DNA from: Saltatorellus ferox
Lineage (GTDB): Bacteria; Planctomycetota; UBA1135; GCA-002686595
NCBI GenBank assembly: GCA_007751475.1
Contig: CP036434.1
Span: 3,663,524-3,727,523 of the forward strand
Direction: 5' to 3'
Length of the DNA stretch: 64,000 bases
Part shown: positions 44,182 to 52,743 of the stretch, one piece after another
Numbering within the stretch: position 1 is the first letter of the stretch
Layout of the letters: each line of letters begins with the position of its first letter
Translations under genes and position numbers: made by a program
Notes under the pieces: generated by a model
What the model was told of the DNA's origin: nothing
Database searches by the model: none
What the model saw: only the letters and a program-made list of their open reading frames with translations

Positions 44182-45771
44182 ATGAGCCAGAGAGCACCCC
44201 GGAGGACCCAGCGGTCCCCCCAGGAGCCGAACTCTGGGCGCGCCGAACGTCGGTCCGAGGCCCCGCAAGGGATCAAGGTCAAGCGTCAGCCGTCCGGTTT
44301 CGACTCGTTTTCCCTTCGTCACGAACTCGTCCAGGCCATCGATGAGATGGGCTACACCGAGCCTCGTCCCATCCAGGTGAAGGGCGTTCCGCCCGCCATG
44401 CAGGGCCGTGATGTCCTGGGCCTCGCCCAGACCGGCACCGGCAAGACCGCAGCCTTCGTGCTGCCGATCCTTCAGCGCCTGCTGGTCGATCGCCGCCCGG
44501 GCCTTCGCGTCCTCGTGGTGACCCCGACGCGCGAACTCAGCATGCAGGTACACGCCGAGTTCGAGCGCCTCGGCCAGTTCACGCCCCTCACCGCGACCGC
44601 CATCTTCGGTGGCGTTCCGGTTGCACGTCAGATCCGCGCTCTCAAGGCGAGGCCCGACATCGTCGTGGCCTGCCCGGGGCGCCTCCTGGACCTCTTGAAC
44701 CAGCGCGCCTTGAGCCTCGCCGAGGTGGAAGTGCTCGTTCTCGACGAGGCCGACCACATGTTCGACATGGGCTTCCTGCCCGACGTCCGACGCATCCTCA
44801 AGGCGCTCCCGGCGCGCCGCCAGAACCTCATGTTCTCGGCGACGATGGCCCGTGAGATCCGCAAGCTGGCCGACGAGGTGCTGCACAAGCCGGCCGTCGT
44901 CGAACTCGCGAACACGCGCCCCGCGGAGACGATCGAGCACCAGCTCGTGCCGCTGTCCGAGACGGACAAGCCGGGGGTTCTCGAGGAGCTACTGGCGGGC
45001 GACGACTTCGACTCGGCGATCGTGTTCACGCGAACGAAGCATCGCGCGAAGCGTCTGGCGAAGAAGCTGGACGCGCGCGGTCACGCGGCTGTCGCCCTGC
45101 AGGGCAACATGTCCCAGCCCCAGCGCGAGCGCGCGCTCAAGGGCTTCAAGGACGGTACCTACACGGTGATGGTGGCGACGGATATCGCGGCGCGCGGCCT
45201 CGACATCGAGGGTGTCAGCCACGTCATCAACTACGACGTGCCGATGACCCCTGACGCCTACACGCACCGCATCGGCCGTACGGGTCGCTCGGAGCGGACT
45301 GGCTCGGCTTTCACCTTCGTGACGGCGGACGACGGCAAACAGGTCAAGGACATCGAGAAGCGACTCGGTGCGAAGATCGAGCGCGTGCGCTTCCAGGGCA
45401 TCGATCTGCCTGAGGTCGACGCGTCCAGCCTGGATCGCGAGCGCGGCCCGCGCGGCGGCCAGCGTGGCGGCGGCGGTGGCCGCGGCACCCGCAACAGTGG
45501 AGGAGGCTCCACGCGAGGCGGTGGACGCGGTGGCCCGCGCGGCCGCGGTCGTAGTACGGCAGGTGCAGGCGGCTCCGACTCTACCGGAGCCAAGCCGGGC
45601 CCCAAGCCGGGCCCCAAGCCAGGTACGACGCGCGTCCGCCCGGTGGCAGCCGCCGCTACGGCTGCAGAGCCGCGCCGCAGCGAACGACCCTCGCGACCCT
45701 TCGGGCTCGGTGTCGAGGGCGGTTCCGCCCGAGGCGGCGGCTCGCGCGGCGGCGGCCGACGCCGCCGCTAG
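44182..45771 (+). CDS. DEAD-box RNA helicase, RhlE-like
   Basis: The protein has 529 residues. Motifs occur in order: Q-motif (FDSFSLRHELVQAIDEMGY then PIQ), I AQTGTGKT, Ia PTREL, II DEAD (VLDEADHMFDMGF), III SAT (FSATM), IV region (AIVFTRTK), V (ATDIAARGLDI) and VI HRIGRTGR. From about residue 415 the tail is low-complexity and basic: RGG/GGR repeats, then KPGPKPGPKPG and another RGGG end. Such tails bind RNA and are usual in RhlE-type helicases acting in ribosome assembly or mRNA decay. An RRM protein with a Gly-rich tail and a second DEAD helicase are in the same window. Confidence 0.95.
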   Translation: MSQRAPRRTQRSPQEPNSGRAERRSEAPQGIKVKRQPSGFDSFSLRHELVQAIDEMGYTEPRPIQVKGVPPAMQGRDVLGLAQTGTGKTAAFVLPILQRLLVDRRPGLRVLVVTPTRELSMQVHAEFERLGQFTPLTATAIFGGVPVARQIRALKARPDIVVACPGRLLDLLNQRALSLAEVEVLVLDEADHMFDMGFLPDVRRILKALPARRQNLMFSATMAREIRKLADEVLHKPAVVELANTRPAETIEHQLVPLSETDKPGVLEELLAGDDFDSAIVFTRTKHRAKRLAKKLDARGHAAVALQGNMSQPQRERALKGFKDGTYTVMVATDIAARGLDIEGVSHVINYDVPMTPDAYTHRIGRTGRSERTGSAFTFVTADDGKQVKDIEKRLGAKIERVRFQGIDLPEVDASSLDRERGPRGGQRGGGGGRGTRNSGGGSTRGGGRGGPRGRGRSTAGAGGSDSTGAKPGPKPGPKPGTTRVRPVAAAATAAEPRRSERPSRPFGLGVEGGSARGGGSRGGGRRRR

Positions 45772-45780
45772 TCTGGTGCC

Positions 45781-46041
45781 GTCGCGGATTGGAGAACGGT
45801 CCGCGACAGCCTTGGGAACCAGCGAATAGAAGCAGCCAAGAGAAACAGCGGCGCGCGAGCGGGAACCAGCCCTGGAACAGGGCGCTCGCAGAATGTGCCG
45901 ACGTGTGTGGGCGAGCTCTGACAGCTCGCGAGTGCCCCGGGGGATGTGCTTTTGGGGACAGATAAGGAACGAACGTGAAATCGGGTGCCCTGAAAGCACC
46001 TCTTGAATGGCGCCCAGAGCGGTGCCCCGGGAACAACACAG
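45781..46041 (+). promoter_or_regulatory. Structured 5' leader of the second DEAD-box helicase
   Basis: A 270-bp gap between helicases carries at least four hairpins in transcript sense: GTCGCGGA (45781-45788)/TCCGCGAC (45800-45807); GCGAGC (45855-45860)/GCTCGC (45884-45889) enclosing GCCCT/AGGGC; GCGAGCT (45911-45917)/AGCTCGC (45923-45929); and GGTGC (45984-45988)/GCACC (45996-46000). The first could also be a terminator of the upstream gene but has no T-run. E. coli deaD is known to have a long structured leader; similar control here is inference. Confidence 0.45.
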
Positions 46042-47937
46042 ATGACCGATACTCAACTGAGCGAAAGTGTGGACGCAGTGAACGACGAGAACTTCGAGGT
46101 GCGGAACGAGTCCCGCGCTGGGATTCCCCAGGATCAATTCGACGGACCGGATGGGAACCAACCCGTCCACGACCTCGAGGCGCCGGTGACGACGAGCGCG
46201 TCGGCGTTCGCCTCGCTCCCGGAGGCCCTGCGCCGGCCGCTCGAGGAGCGTGGCTTCGATTCGCTGACCTCGGTCCAAGAGGCGGTGGCCGATGCCGACG
46301 CAGCTGGCCGTGACCTGCAGATCTCGTCCCAGACCGGCTCTGGAAAGACCGTCGCGCTCGGCATCGTGCTGGCGCGTGGCGCCCTGCTGGAAGAGCGGCA
46401 GAGCGATGGACCGGAGGCGCTCGTGATCGTCCCCACGCGGGAGCTCGCGAACCAGGTCTCCGAGGAACTTGGCTGGCTCTTCGCCGGCATCCCCGGAACG
46501 CGCGTCGCTTCGGTGACGGGCGGTACGCCGATCTTCCGCGATCGTCAGACCCTCGGCAATCGGCCGCGCGTGCTCGTGGGCACGCCGGGCCGTCTCCTCG
46601 ACCACGTCCGCTCGGGCGCCCTGGACCTTTCGGGGGCGCGTGAAATCGTGCTCGATGAGGCGGACCAGATGCTCGACATGGGCTTCAAGGAGGACCTCGA
46701 GGCCATCCTCGACGCGACGGCCGGAGGCCGCCGCACCCACCTGGTGTCCGCCACGTTCCCCGACGGGATCGCGCGCCTGGCGCGCCAGTACCAGAACGAC
46801 CCCCTCGTCATCGAAGGCACCCGCCTCGGCGACGCCAACATCGACATCGAGCACGTCGGCCACCTCGTCAATGGCGGCGATCGGTATGCGTCGCTCGTGA
46901 ACATCCTGCTCCTCAACGGCGGGACGAAGACCCTCGTCTTCGTCGAGCGCCGCGCTGACACGATGGAACTCGCCACCCGCCTGGAGGGTGACGGCTTCGC
47001 CGCGCTCCCGATCAGCGGTGATCTCGCCCAGAGTCAGCGCGAGCGCACGCTGGCCGCGTTCCGCGACGGACGCGCCACGATCCTCGTGGCGACCGACGTC
47101 GCCGCGCGCGGTCTCGACGTCCCGGACGTCGGCCTCGTCGTTCAGACGGCGCCGCCGATCGACTCCGAAATCTACACGCACCGCAGTGGCCGCACGGGCC
47201 GCGCCGGTAACAAGGGCACCTGCGTGCTCTTCGCACCTCCGCGTCGTCGTCGTCACGTCGAGCGTCTGTTGAATCAAGCGGCCGTCGAGATCGAGTGGCG
47301 CGATGTCCCAGGGGCCGACGAGGTCCAGCGCATGATCGACGAGCGCAACAAGGCGAAGATGGTTTCGCAGCTCGACGAGATCCTGGAGAAGGGCCTGCCG
47401 AAGAAGCATCGGAAGACCGCTGAAGAGCTGCTGGAGACCCGCGAGCCCCGCGACGTCGTGGCGGCGCTGCTCGCACAGCTCGAGCCAGCGGGCCGCGCTC
47501 TTCCGGTCCAGGTCGAGGGGGGCGGCTTTGCCCAGGAGCGAGGCTCCCGCCATGAAGGCGGCGGCGACGCCCGTGTTCGGGTGAGCGACACGGGCAAGGT
47601 GCGCTTCTTCATCAACTACGGCGAGAACCAGGGGGCGACCCCGGGCCGACTGCTCGCGTCGGTCTGCCGACGCGGTCAGGTCGAAGGCCACCATATCGGC
47701 GCGATCGCGATCCACCCGAACGCGAGCACGTTCGACGTCGACGGGTCGATGGCGGCGCAGTTCGAAGAGCTGGTCTCCCGACGCGACCCGCGTGATCCCC
47801 AGACGTTCATTCGCCGCGACCGCGGTCCCGTCGGCTCCTCCGGGGGCGCTCGGCGAGGCGGCGGAATGCGCGGTGCTCGCGGCGGATACGCTCGCCGAGG
47901 AGGAAGCCGCGGCTTCCCCCGCGGTCGCCGAGGGTAG
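46042..47937 (+). CDS. DEAD-box RNA helicase with DbpA-like RNA-binding domain (DeaD/CsdA-like)
   Basis: The protein has 631 residues from ATG 46042. Helicase motifs are intact: SQTGSGKT, PTREL, VLDEADQMLDMGF, SATFP, ATDVAARGLDV and HRSGRTGR. The core starts after an acidic roughly 60-residue N-terminus. Residues about 515-565 (KVRFFINYGENQGATPGRLL, IGAIAIHPNASTFDV) match the DbpA C-terminal RNA-binding fold, and the last 35 residues are RGG-rich. This is the CsdA/DeaD arrangement, linked in enterobacteria to ribosome assembly and cold growth. It has an atypical Q-motif region (SLTSVQEAV). The preceding leader is structured. Confidence 0.94.
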   Translation: MTDTQLSESVDAVNDENFEVRNESRAGIPQDQFDGPDGNQPVHDLEAPVTTSASAFASLPEALRRPLEERGFDSLTSVQEAVADADAAGRDLQISSQTGSGKTVALGIVLARGALLEERQSDGPEALVIVPTRELANQVSEELGWLFAGIPGTRVASVTGGTPIFRDRQTLGNRPRVLVGTPGRLLDHVRSGALDLSGAREIVLDEADQMLDMGFKEDLEAILDATAGGRRTHLVSATFPDGIARLARQYQNDPLVIEGTRLGDANIDIEHVGHLVNGGDRYASLVNILLLNGGTKTLVFVERRADTMELATRLEGDGFAALPISGDLAQSQRERTLAAFRDGRATILVATDVAARGLDVPDVGLVVQTAPPIDSEIYTHRSGRTGRAGNKGTCVLFAPPRRRRHVERLLNQAAVEIEWRDVPGADEVQRMIDERNKAKMVSQLDEILEKGLPKKHRKTAEELLETREPRDVVAALLAQLEPAGRALPVQVEGGGFAQERGSRHEGGGDARVRVSDTGKVRFFINYGENQGATPGRLLASVCRRGQVEGHHIGAIAIHPNASTFDVDGSMAAQFEELVSRRDPRDPQTFIRRDRGPVGSSGGARRGGGMRGARGGYARRGGSRGFPRGRRG

Positions 47938-48007
47938 TTCGAACGCTCGCGCCAGAGCTGAGTTTTGGGCACGACGCTCCGGGTGTCCGCCCTGGTAACG
48001 TGTGGCC

Positions 48008-49117
48008 ATGAGCCTGTTCCGACGTACCTTCACGAAGCGCGGCGCTCCGCCGGGAGAGATCCAGGTGGAGCCCGGTGGCATCGCGCCCCGTGCGAGTGTG
48101 ATGGAGTTCGATCTCACGGACCTCCGGGAGGTGTCCCACGCGGACCTCGCGGAGGTGCCCATCCCGACCGACGCCTCCAAGATCACCTGGGTCGATATCC
48201 AGGGCATCGGCGACGGCACGGCGATCCGGGATCTCGGGCTGCGCTTCGGCATCCATCCTCTGGCTGTCTCCGACATGGTCCATATGGGCCAGCGGCCCAA
48301 GGTCGACCGCTACGATAGCGGCATCCTCGTGGTGCTCCGCATGGTGCTCGTCGACGAGCGCGGCGTGGAGGGGCTGGTCTGGGAGCAGGTGAGCGTCTTC
48401 CTCGGACCGACCTGGGTTCTCACCGTCCAGGAGACCCACGAGGACGTCTTCGATCCACTGCGTCAGCGCATCCGCGGCGGCCGCAAGCAGATCCGCGGCA
48501 GCGGCTCGGACTACCTCGCCGCGATGGTGATCGACGCGATCGTTGACGGCTACTTCCCGGTCCTGGAAGCCTACAGCGACGAACTCGAAGAGTTCGAGGA
48601 TCTCATCCTCACGGACAGCGAGGCGGAGCCTCTCGGGGACCTCTATACGACCAAGCGCGAGCTGGCGGCTCTACGGCGAGCGGCCTGGCCGCTTCGCGAT
48701 GCGCTCCAGCGCCTCCTGCGCGAGAGCAGCAGCCCGCTCTCGGCCACCTCGCAGCTCCATCTGCGCGACACGCTCGATCACGTCATGCAGGTCGTCGACG
48801 TGACGGAGAGCTTCCGGGAGCTGGCATCGAGTCTCGTGGACGTTCATCTCTCGATGGTGGGTCAGCGCACCAACGACGTCATGCGTGTCTTGACGGTGAT
48901 CTCCGCGATCTTCATCCCGCTGACCTTTTTGGCCGGCATCTACGGCATGAACTTCGACACCACGAAGCCGGGCAACCTGCCGGAACTCGAGTGGAAGTAT
49001 GGCTATCTGTTCTTCTGGGGGGTCTGCCTGACGGTGGGCATCGGCCTGCTCGTTCTCTTCCGAAGGCTCGGCTGGCTCGGTGGCGCTCCCACGATGTCCG
49101 CGGAGAGCAATCGATGA
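48008..49117 (+). CDS. corA: CorA-family magnesium/cobalt transporter
   Basis: The protein has 369 residues from ATG 48008 (GTG 48002 also possible). The long N-terminal cytoplasmic domain ('FGIHPLAVSDMVHMGQRPKVDRYD', 'LTVQETHEDVFDPLRQRI') leads to the helix 'VMRVLTVISAIFIPLTFLAGIYGMNF' containing the signature YGMNF, then the second helix 'YGYLFFWGVCLTVGIGLLVLF'. Two C-terminal helices and the GMN selectivity loop are those of a pentameric CorA channel. Its stop overlaps the start of the MscS-type channel (ATGA), so the two are translationally coupled. Confidence 0.95.
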   Translation: MSLFRRTFTKRGAPPGEIQVEPGGIAPRASVMEFDLTDLREVSHADLAEVPIPTDASKITWVDIQGIGDGTAIRDLGLRFGIHPLAVSDMVHMGQRPKVDRYDSGILVVLRMVLVDERGVEGLVWEQVSVFLGPTWVLTVQETHEDVFDPLRQRIRGGRKQIRGSGSDYLAAMVIDAIVDGYFPVLEAYSDELEEFEDLILTDSEAEPLGDLYTTKRELAALRRAAWPLRDALQRLLRESSSPLSATSQLHLRDTLDHVMQVVDVTESFRELASSLVDVHLSMVGQRTNDVMRVLTVISAIFIPLTFLAGIYGMNFDTTKPGNLPELEWKYGYLFFWGVCLTVGIGLLVLFRRLGWLGGAPTMSAESNR

Positions 49118-52100
49118 GTCGCTGGATCCCCATGAATTGGATGGCTGTGGCCGTGGCGTCGCTCTGCTGGCTCGCGCCCGGTCTCCAGGCGGCGTCCGCG
49201 CCGATCGAGCCGCAGGTAGCGAGTTCGTCCTCTACGCCGAACGAACTGGCGAGGCTCAACGCCCACACGGAGGACGCGCGCGCCAGCACCGCGAAGTTCC
49301 GTGAGATGATCGAGTCCGCGCCAGCGCTGCGCGCATCTCTCGAGAAGGAACAGGCGGACGAGCAGCAGCGCCTCGTCGAGCAGGGACCGTCCGGCGCGAC
49401 CGTCGTCGTGCCTCCCAATCCGTCGCTCGCCGATGCAGAGTCTTCGCTCGTGGAAGCTCGCGCCAAGGCGCAGGTGGCAGCGGACGCCGTGACCGCCCTG
49501 GAGGAGGAGTCGGCGCGTCGAACCTCTCGTCAGGAGCAGCTCCCCGCTGAGATCGCCCAGGCCGAAGAAGCCGTCAAGCTCGCAAGAGAGCGGAAGGATA
49601 CGGCGCCTGCGGATGCGACGACTCCGGAGCGCATGGCCGAGCTGGCAGCCGAGGTGGTCCGCGCCGAGGCCTTCCTCGAAGCGGCGAGCGCGGAGCAAGA
49701 CGCCTACGCGGCGCTTGGCGACGTTGTGCCTCTCCAGCGAGACGCGGCCGTCCGAAGGCGGAAGACCGCGGAGGCCGCGGTGGCTGCATGGCAGGAGGCC
49801 TACAAGGCTGCGAGTCAGCGCGATGCGGAGGCCACCAAGAAGGCCGCCGAGGCGCAGTTCAACGACACGGTGAAGCGGTATCCGACCCTCCAGAAGATCG
49901 CGTCGCAGAACTTCGAACTGGCCGCTCTGCGCTCGGGGCCCAAGGGCTTGCCGATGCAAATCTCGGCGGCGAACGAGAGCGTCCTGGAGGCGGAAGCGCT
50001 TCTGGCGGAAACGCTGCGCCGTCGAAGACTGGCTGCGCGACGCAATCGTACCGGTGCCTTGACGGAAGGCATGGCGGCGAAGCTTCGCCGTGACTTCGAG
50101 TGGCTGCCGAGCCGTGCCGACCTCGCAGCAGAGGATGCGAGTCTCGACCGTCGGCTGACCGAGGCCGAGATCCGCGAGATCAACCTCGAAGAGGATCTGG
50201 TCCTGGACCCTGAGGCGCGGGTGCAGGAGCTGATCGATCAGCGGATGAAGGAAGGGGAGAAGGCCCCCGAGGCCGGCTGGACGGAGGCCGCGCTCAAGCT
50301 TCTTCGGCAGCAGCGCGACATGCAGACCGCCGCGCTGGAGGAGGTGAGTCAACTCGAGAAGCGTCTCTACTCGGCGAGGACCTTGCGTGGCCAGGTACGA
50401 GAGGCGGTGGAGGAGTATCGTGCGTTCATCGAGGCCCGGATCGTCTGGGTGAGAAGCGCGCCTTTGAACCCGCTTTCGATGATCAGAACTGCACCCGAAG
50501 ATGCGCTCGACATCGCCTCGGAGATGGCCAAGGCATTCCAAGCCGTCGAGGACGAGGACGACGGGAGTTCGCTACCCCCGCTGACGGCCGTACTCGCGCT
50601 GATCGGCTCTCTGATTCTGCTCGCGTCGAAGCGCTTTCTCGGGGGCAAACTGCGCGCGATGTCGGACTCCACTCGCTCCTACAAGAGCGACCGCTATCTG
50701 CTGACGCTCCGGGCGCTCGTCCAGACCGTGCTGCTCGCCGCCCCGCTGCCGATGATGATGTGGGCCATCGGGCGCTGGCTCGGCGCGGACCATCAGCCCG
50801 CGCTTCTCCGCTCCGCAGGGTCGGCGCTTCGCGAGGTGACCTGGCTCTATGGGGTGATGCGCTTCCTCGTCGTTCTCCTGCGGAGCGGGGGAGTCGGCAT
50901 TTCGCACTTCCGATGGCGCGTGGACAGCGCGGAGCACGTGCGCAGGCATCTGCGCTGGTACGAGCCGATCCTCGTGGTACTGGCATTCGCCGCGCTCGCT
51001 CTCGATCGCCATGGCGTTCAGGCGTGGTCCGACTCCATCGGGCGCCTCGCGTTCATCGCCTGGACGCTCGTCACCGCCCTGTTCGTGAAGTGGGCGATCG
51101 GAGCCCAGAGTCCCATCTGGGAGCCCAAGAAAGGGGACGACGATGCTGGGTTCCTCCTGCGCACGAAGCGGCTCTGGTTGATCCTTGCGATCTCCATGCC
51201 GGTCGGTCTCTCGATACTCGCGCTGACCGGGTACTACTACACGGCGCTTCAGTTCGAACTCCGGATCCGAACGTCCGGCTACTTCCTGCTGGCGCTCCTT
51301 GTCGTCTATTCGATGCTGCTGCGCTGGCTCTACATCTCGCGTCGCAAGCTCGCCGTCACCCAGGCTCTCGAAGCTAGGGAACGTCGAAAGAAGGCCACGG
51401 AAACGAGCGCGGATGGCAGTCAGGCCCCCGCGCTGGATCTCGACCACGTCGATATTCCGTCCGTCGATGCGCAGACGAGGCAGCTCTTCAAGAGCAGCAT
51501 GACTCTCACGAGCGTGCTGGGAATCTACCTGATCTGGACGAGCGCGCTGCCCGCTCTTCAGCAGCTCAATCGAGTCCAGTTGCTGCCGCGGCTCGCCATC
51601 ATCAGCGACGAATCCGCCTCGCTCAACCCGGATTCCTTCACGAACGTCCCTCTGGCATCCGCGCCGTCTGGCGCCCCTTCGCCGTCGCCGGCGGGGTCGA
51701 GCGCGCGGGTGGCCAGCGGGCAGGCGTCGAAGAACAGCGCAGAAGCACCGACGTCCGGCGAAGGCCAGAAGGACACCGCTTCCGAATCCGGTTCGGAGGC
51801 TTCGGGCCCCAGCGCCACCGCTGGCCTACCGGGGATGCCCACGTCACAGAAGGAGTCGGCGAAAGACAGCGAGGCTCCGCCTATCTTGCTCAACACGCTG
51901 ACCCTCGGGGACGTGCTGCTCGCGCTGATTTTCCTCGCGCTCACCAATGTCGCGGTGAGGAACCTGCCCGCGCTGCTGGAGCTCGCGCTTCTTCAGCGCT
52001 TGCCGCTCGACGGGGGGGCGCGCTATGCGATCACCACGATCGTGCGCTACCTGATTCTGATCGTTGGAGTCAGTGCGATCTCGGGGGCGGTCGGAATCGG

Positions 52101-52743
52101 CTGGCGCCAGGTGCAGTGGCTGGCAGCGGCGCTGACTTTCGGCCTGGCCTTCGGACTCCAGGAAATTTTCGCCAACTTCGTCTCGGGGCTCATCATCTTG
52201 ATCGAGCGGCCGGTGCGGGTCGGTGACATCGTGACCGTCGGAGGAACCGAAGGGCGGGTGACGCAGCTGCGCATGCGCGCCACGACGATCCTCGACTGGG
52301 ACCGCCGCGAGTACCTGATCCCGAACAAGGAGTTCATCACGGCGAGCGTGATCAACTGGACTCTGACCGATCCCGTGACGCGGGTGGTGATCGCCGTGGG
52401 GGTGGCCTACGGGTCGGATACGGATCTGGCGCGTAAGCTGCTCATCGAAGCGGCCAAGGAATGTCGCCAGGTGATGGACGACCCTGTCCCCAGCGCGATC
52501 TTCCGACGATTCGGTGACAGCACTCTCGACTTCGATCTGCGCGTGTACCTCGCGAACCGCGACCTCTGGCCCACGGTGATCGACGAGCTTCACAGCAAGA
52601 TCGACAAGAAGTTCCGGTCGAACGGCATCGAGATCGCCTTCCCGCAGCGCGATGTGCACGTGAGCGGCGCCATTCACCTGGAGCGGCAGGGTGGATCGAA
52701 GAAGGAAGCCCAAGGACCTGGGAGCGAGGAGACCCAAGGGTGA
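49114..52743 (+). CDS. Large MscS-family mechanosensitive channel (MscK/YjeP-like)
   Basis: The protein has 1209 residues from ATG 49114 (stop of corA overlaps). A signal-like start (WMAVAVASLCWLAPGLQA) precedes a roughly 430-residue Ala/Glu coiled coil, probably periplasmic. From about residue 485 there are many membrane helices. The MscS core is about 929-1186: 'WLAAALTFGLAFGLQEIFANF', 'SGLIILIERPVRVGDIVTVGG', 'EYLIPNKEFITASVINWT' and a C-terminal beta domain. Between helices, residues about 843-922 are a Ser/Gly/Pro/Ala-rich linker (SGAPSPSPAGSSARVASGQA) unusual for the family. Role is osmotic pressure relief. The downstream gene overlaps by GTGA. Confidence 0.92.
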   Translation: MSRWIPMNWMAVAVASLCWLAPGLQAASAPIEPQVASSSSTPNELARLNAHTEDARASTAKFREMIESAPALRASLEKEQADEQQRLVEQGPSGATVVVPPNPSLADAESSLVEARAKAQVAADAVTALEEESARRTSRQEQLPAEIAQAEEAVKLARERKDTAPADATTPERMAELAAEVVRAEAFLEAASAEQDAYAALGDVVPLQRDAAVRRRKTAEAAVAAWQEAYKAASQRDAEATKKAAEAQFNDTVKRYPTLQKIASQNFELAALRSGPKGLPMQISAANESVLEAEALLAETLRRRRLAARRNRTGALTEGMAAKLRRDFEWLPSRADLAAEDASLDRRLTEAEIREINLEEDLVLDPEARVQELIDQRMKEGEKAPEAGWTEAALKLLRQQRDMQTAALEEVSQLEKRLYSARTLRGQVREAVEEYRAFIEARIVWVRSAPLNPLSMIRTAPEDALDIASEMAKAFQAVEDEDDGSSLPPLTAVLALIGSLILLASKRFLGGKLRAMSDSTRSYKSDRYLLTLRALVQTVLLAAPLPMMMWAIGRWLGADHQPALLRSAGSALREVTWLYGVMRFLVVLLRSGGVGISHFRWRVDSAEHVRRHLRWYEPILVVLAFAALALDRHGVQAWSDSIGRLAFIAWTLVTALFVKWAIGAQSPIWEPKKGDDDAGFLLRTKRLWLILAISMPVGLSILALTGYYYTALQFELRIRTSGYFLLALLVVYSMLLRWLYISRRKLAVTQALEARERRKKATETSADGSQAPALDLDHVDIPSVDAQTRQLFKSSMTLTSVLGIYLIWTSALPALQQLNRVQLLPRLAIISDESASLNPDSFTNVPLASAPSGAPSPSPAGSSARVASGQASKNSAEAPTSGEGQKDTASESGSEASGPSATAGLPGMPTSQKESAKDSEAPPILLNTLTLGDVLLALIFLALTNVAVRNLPALLELALLQRLPLDGGARYAITTIVRYLILIVGVSAISGAVGIGWRQVQWLAAALTFGLAFGLQEIFANFVSGLIILIERPVRVGDIVTVGGTEGRVTQLRMRATTILDWDRREYLIPNKEFITASVINWTLTDPVTRVVIAVGVAYGSDTDLARKLLIEAAKECRQVMDDPVPSAIFRRFGDSTLDFDLRVYLANRDLWPTVIDELHSKIDKKFRSNGIEIAFPQRDVHVSGAIHLERQGGSKKEAQGPGSEETQG

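Noticed and set aside
44989..48300. Very long open frame antisense to the two helicases, about 1100 codons
   Set aside because: Its translation is Arg/Gly/Ala low-complexity with no family motif; high third-position GC readily creates such open antisense frames.
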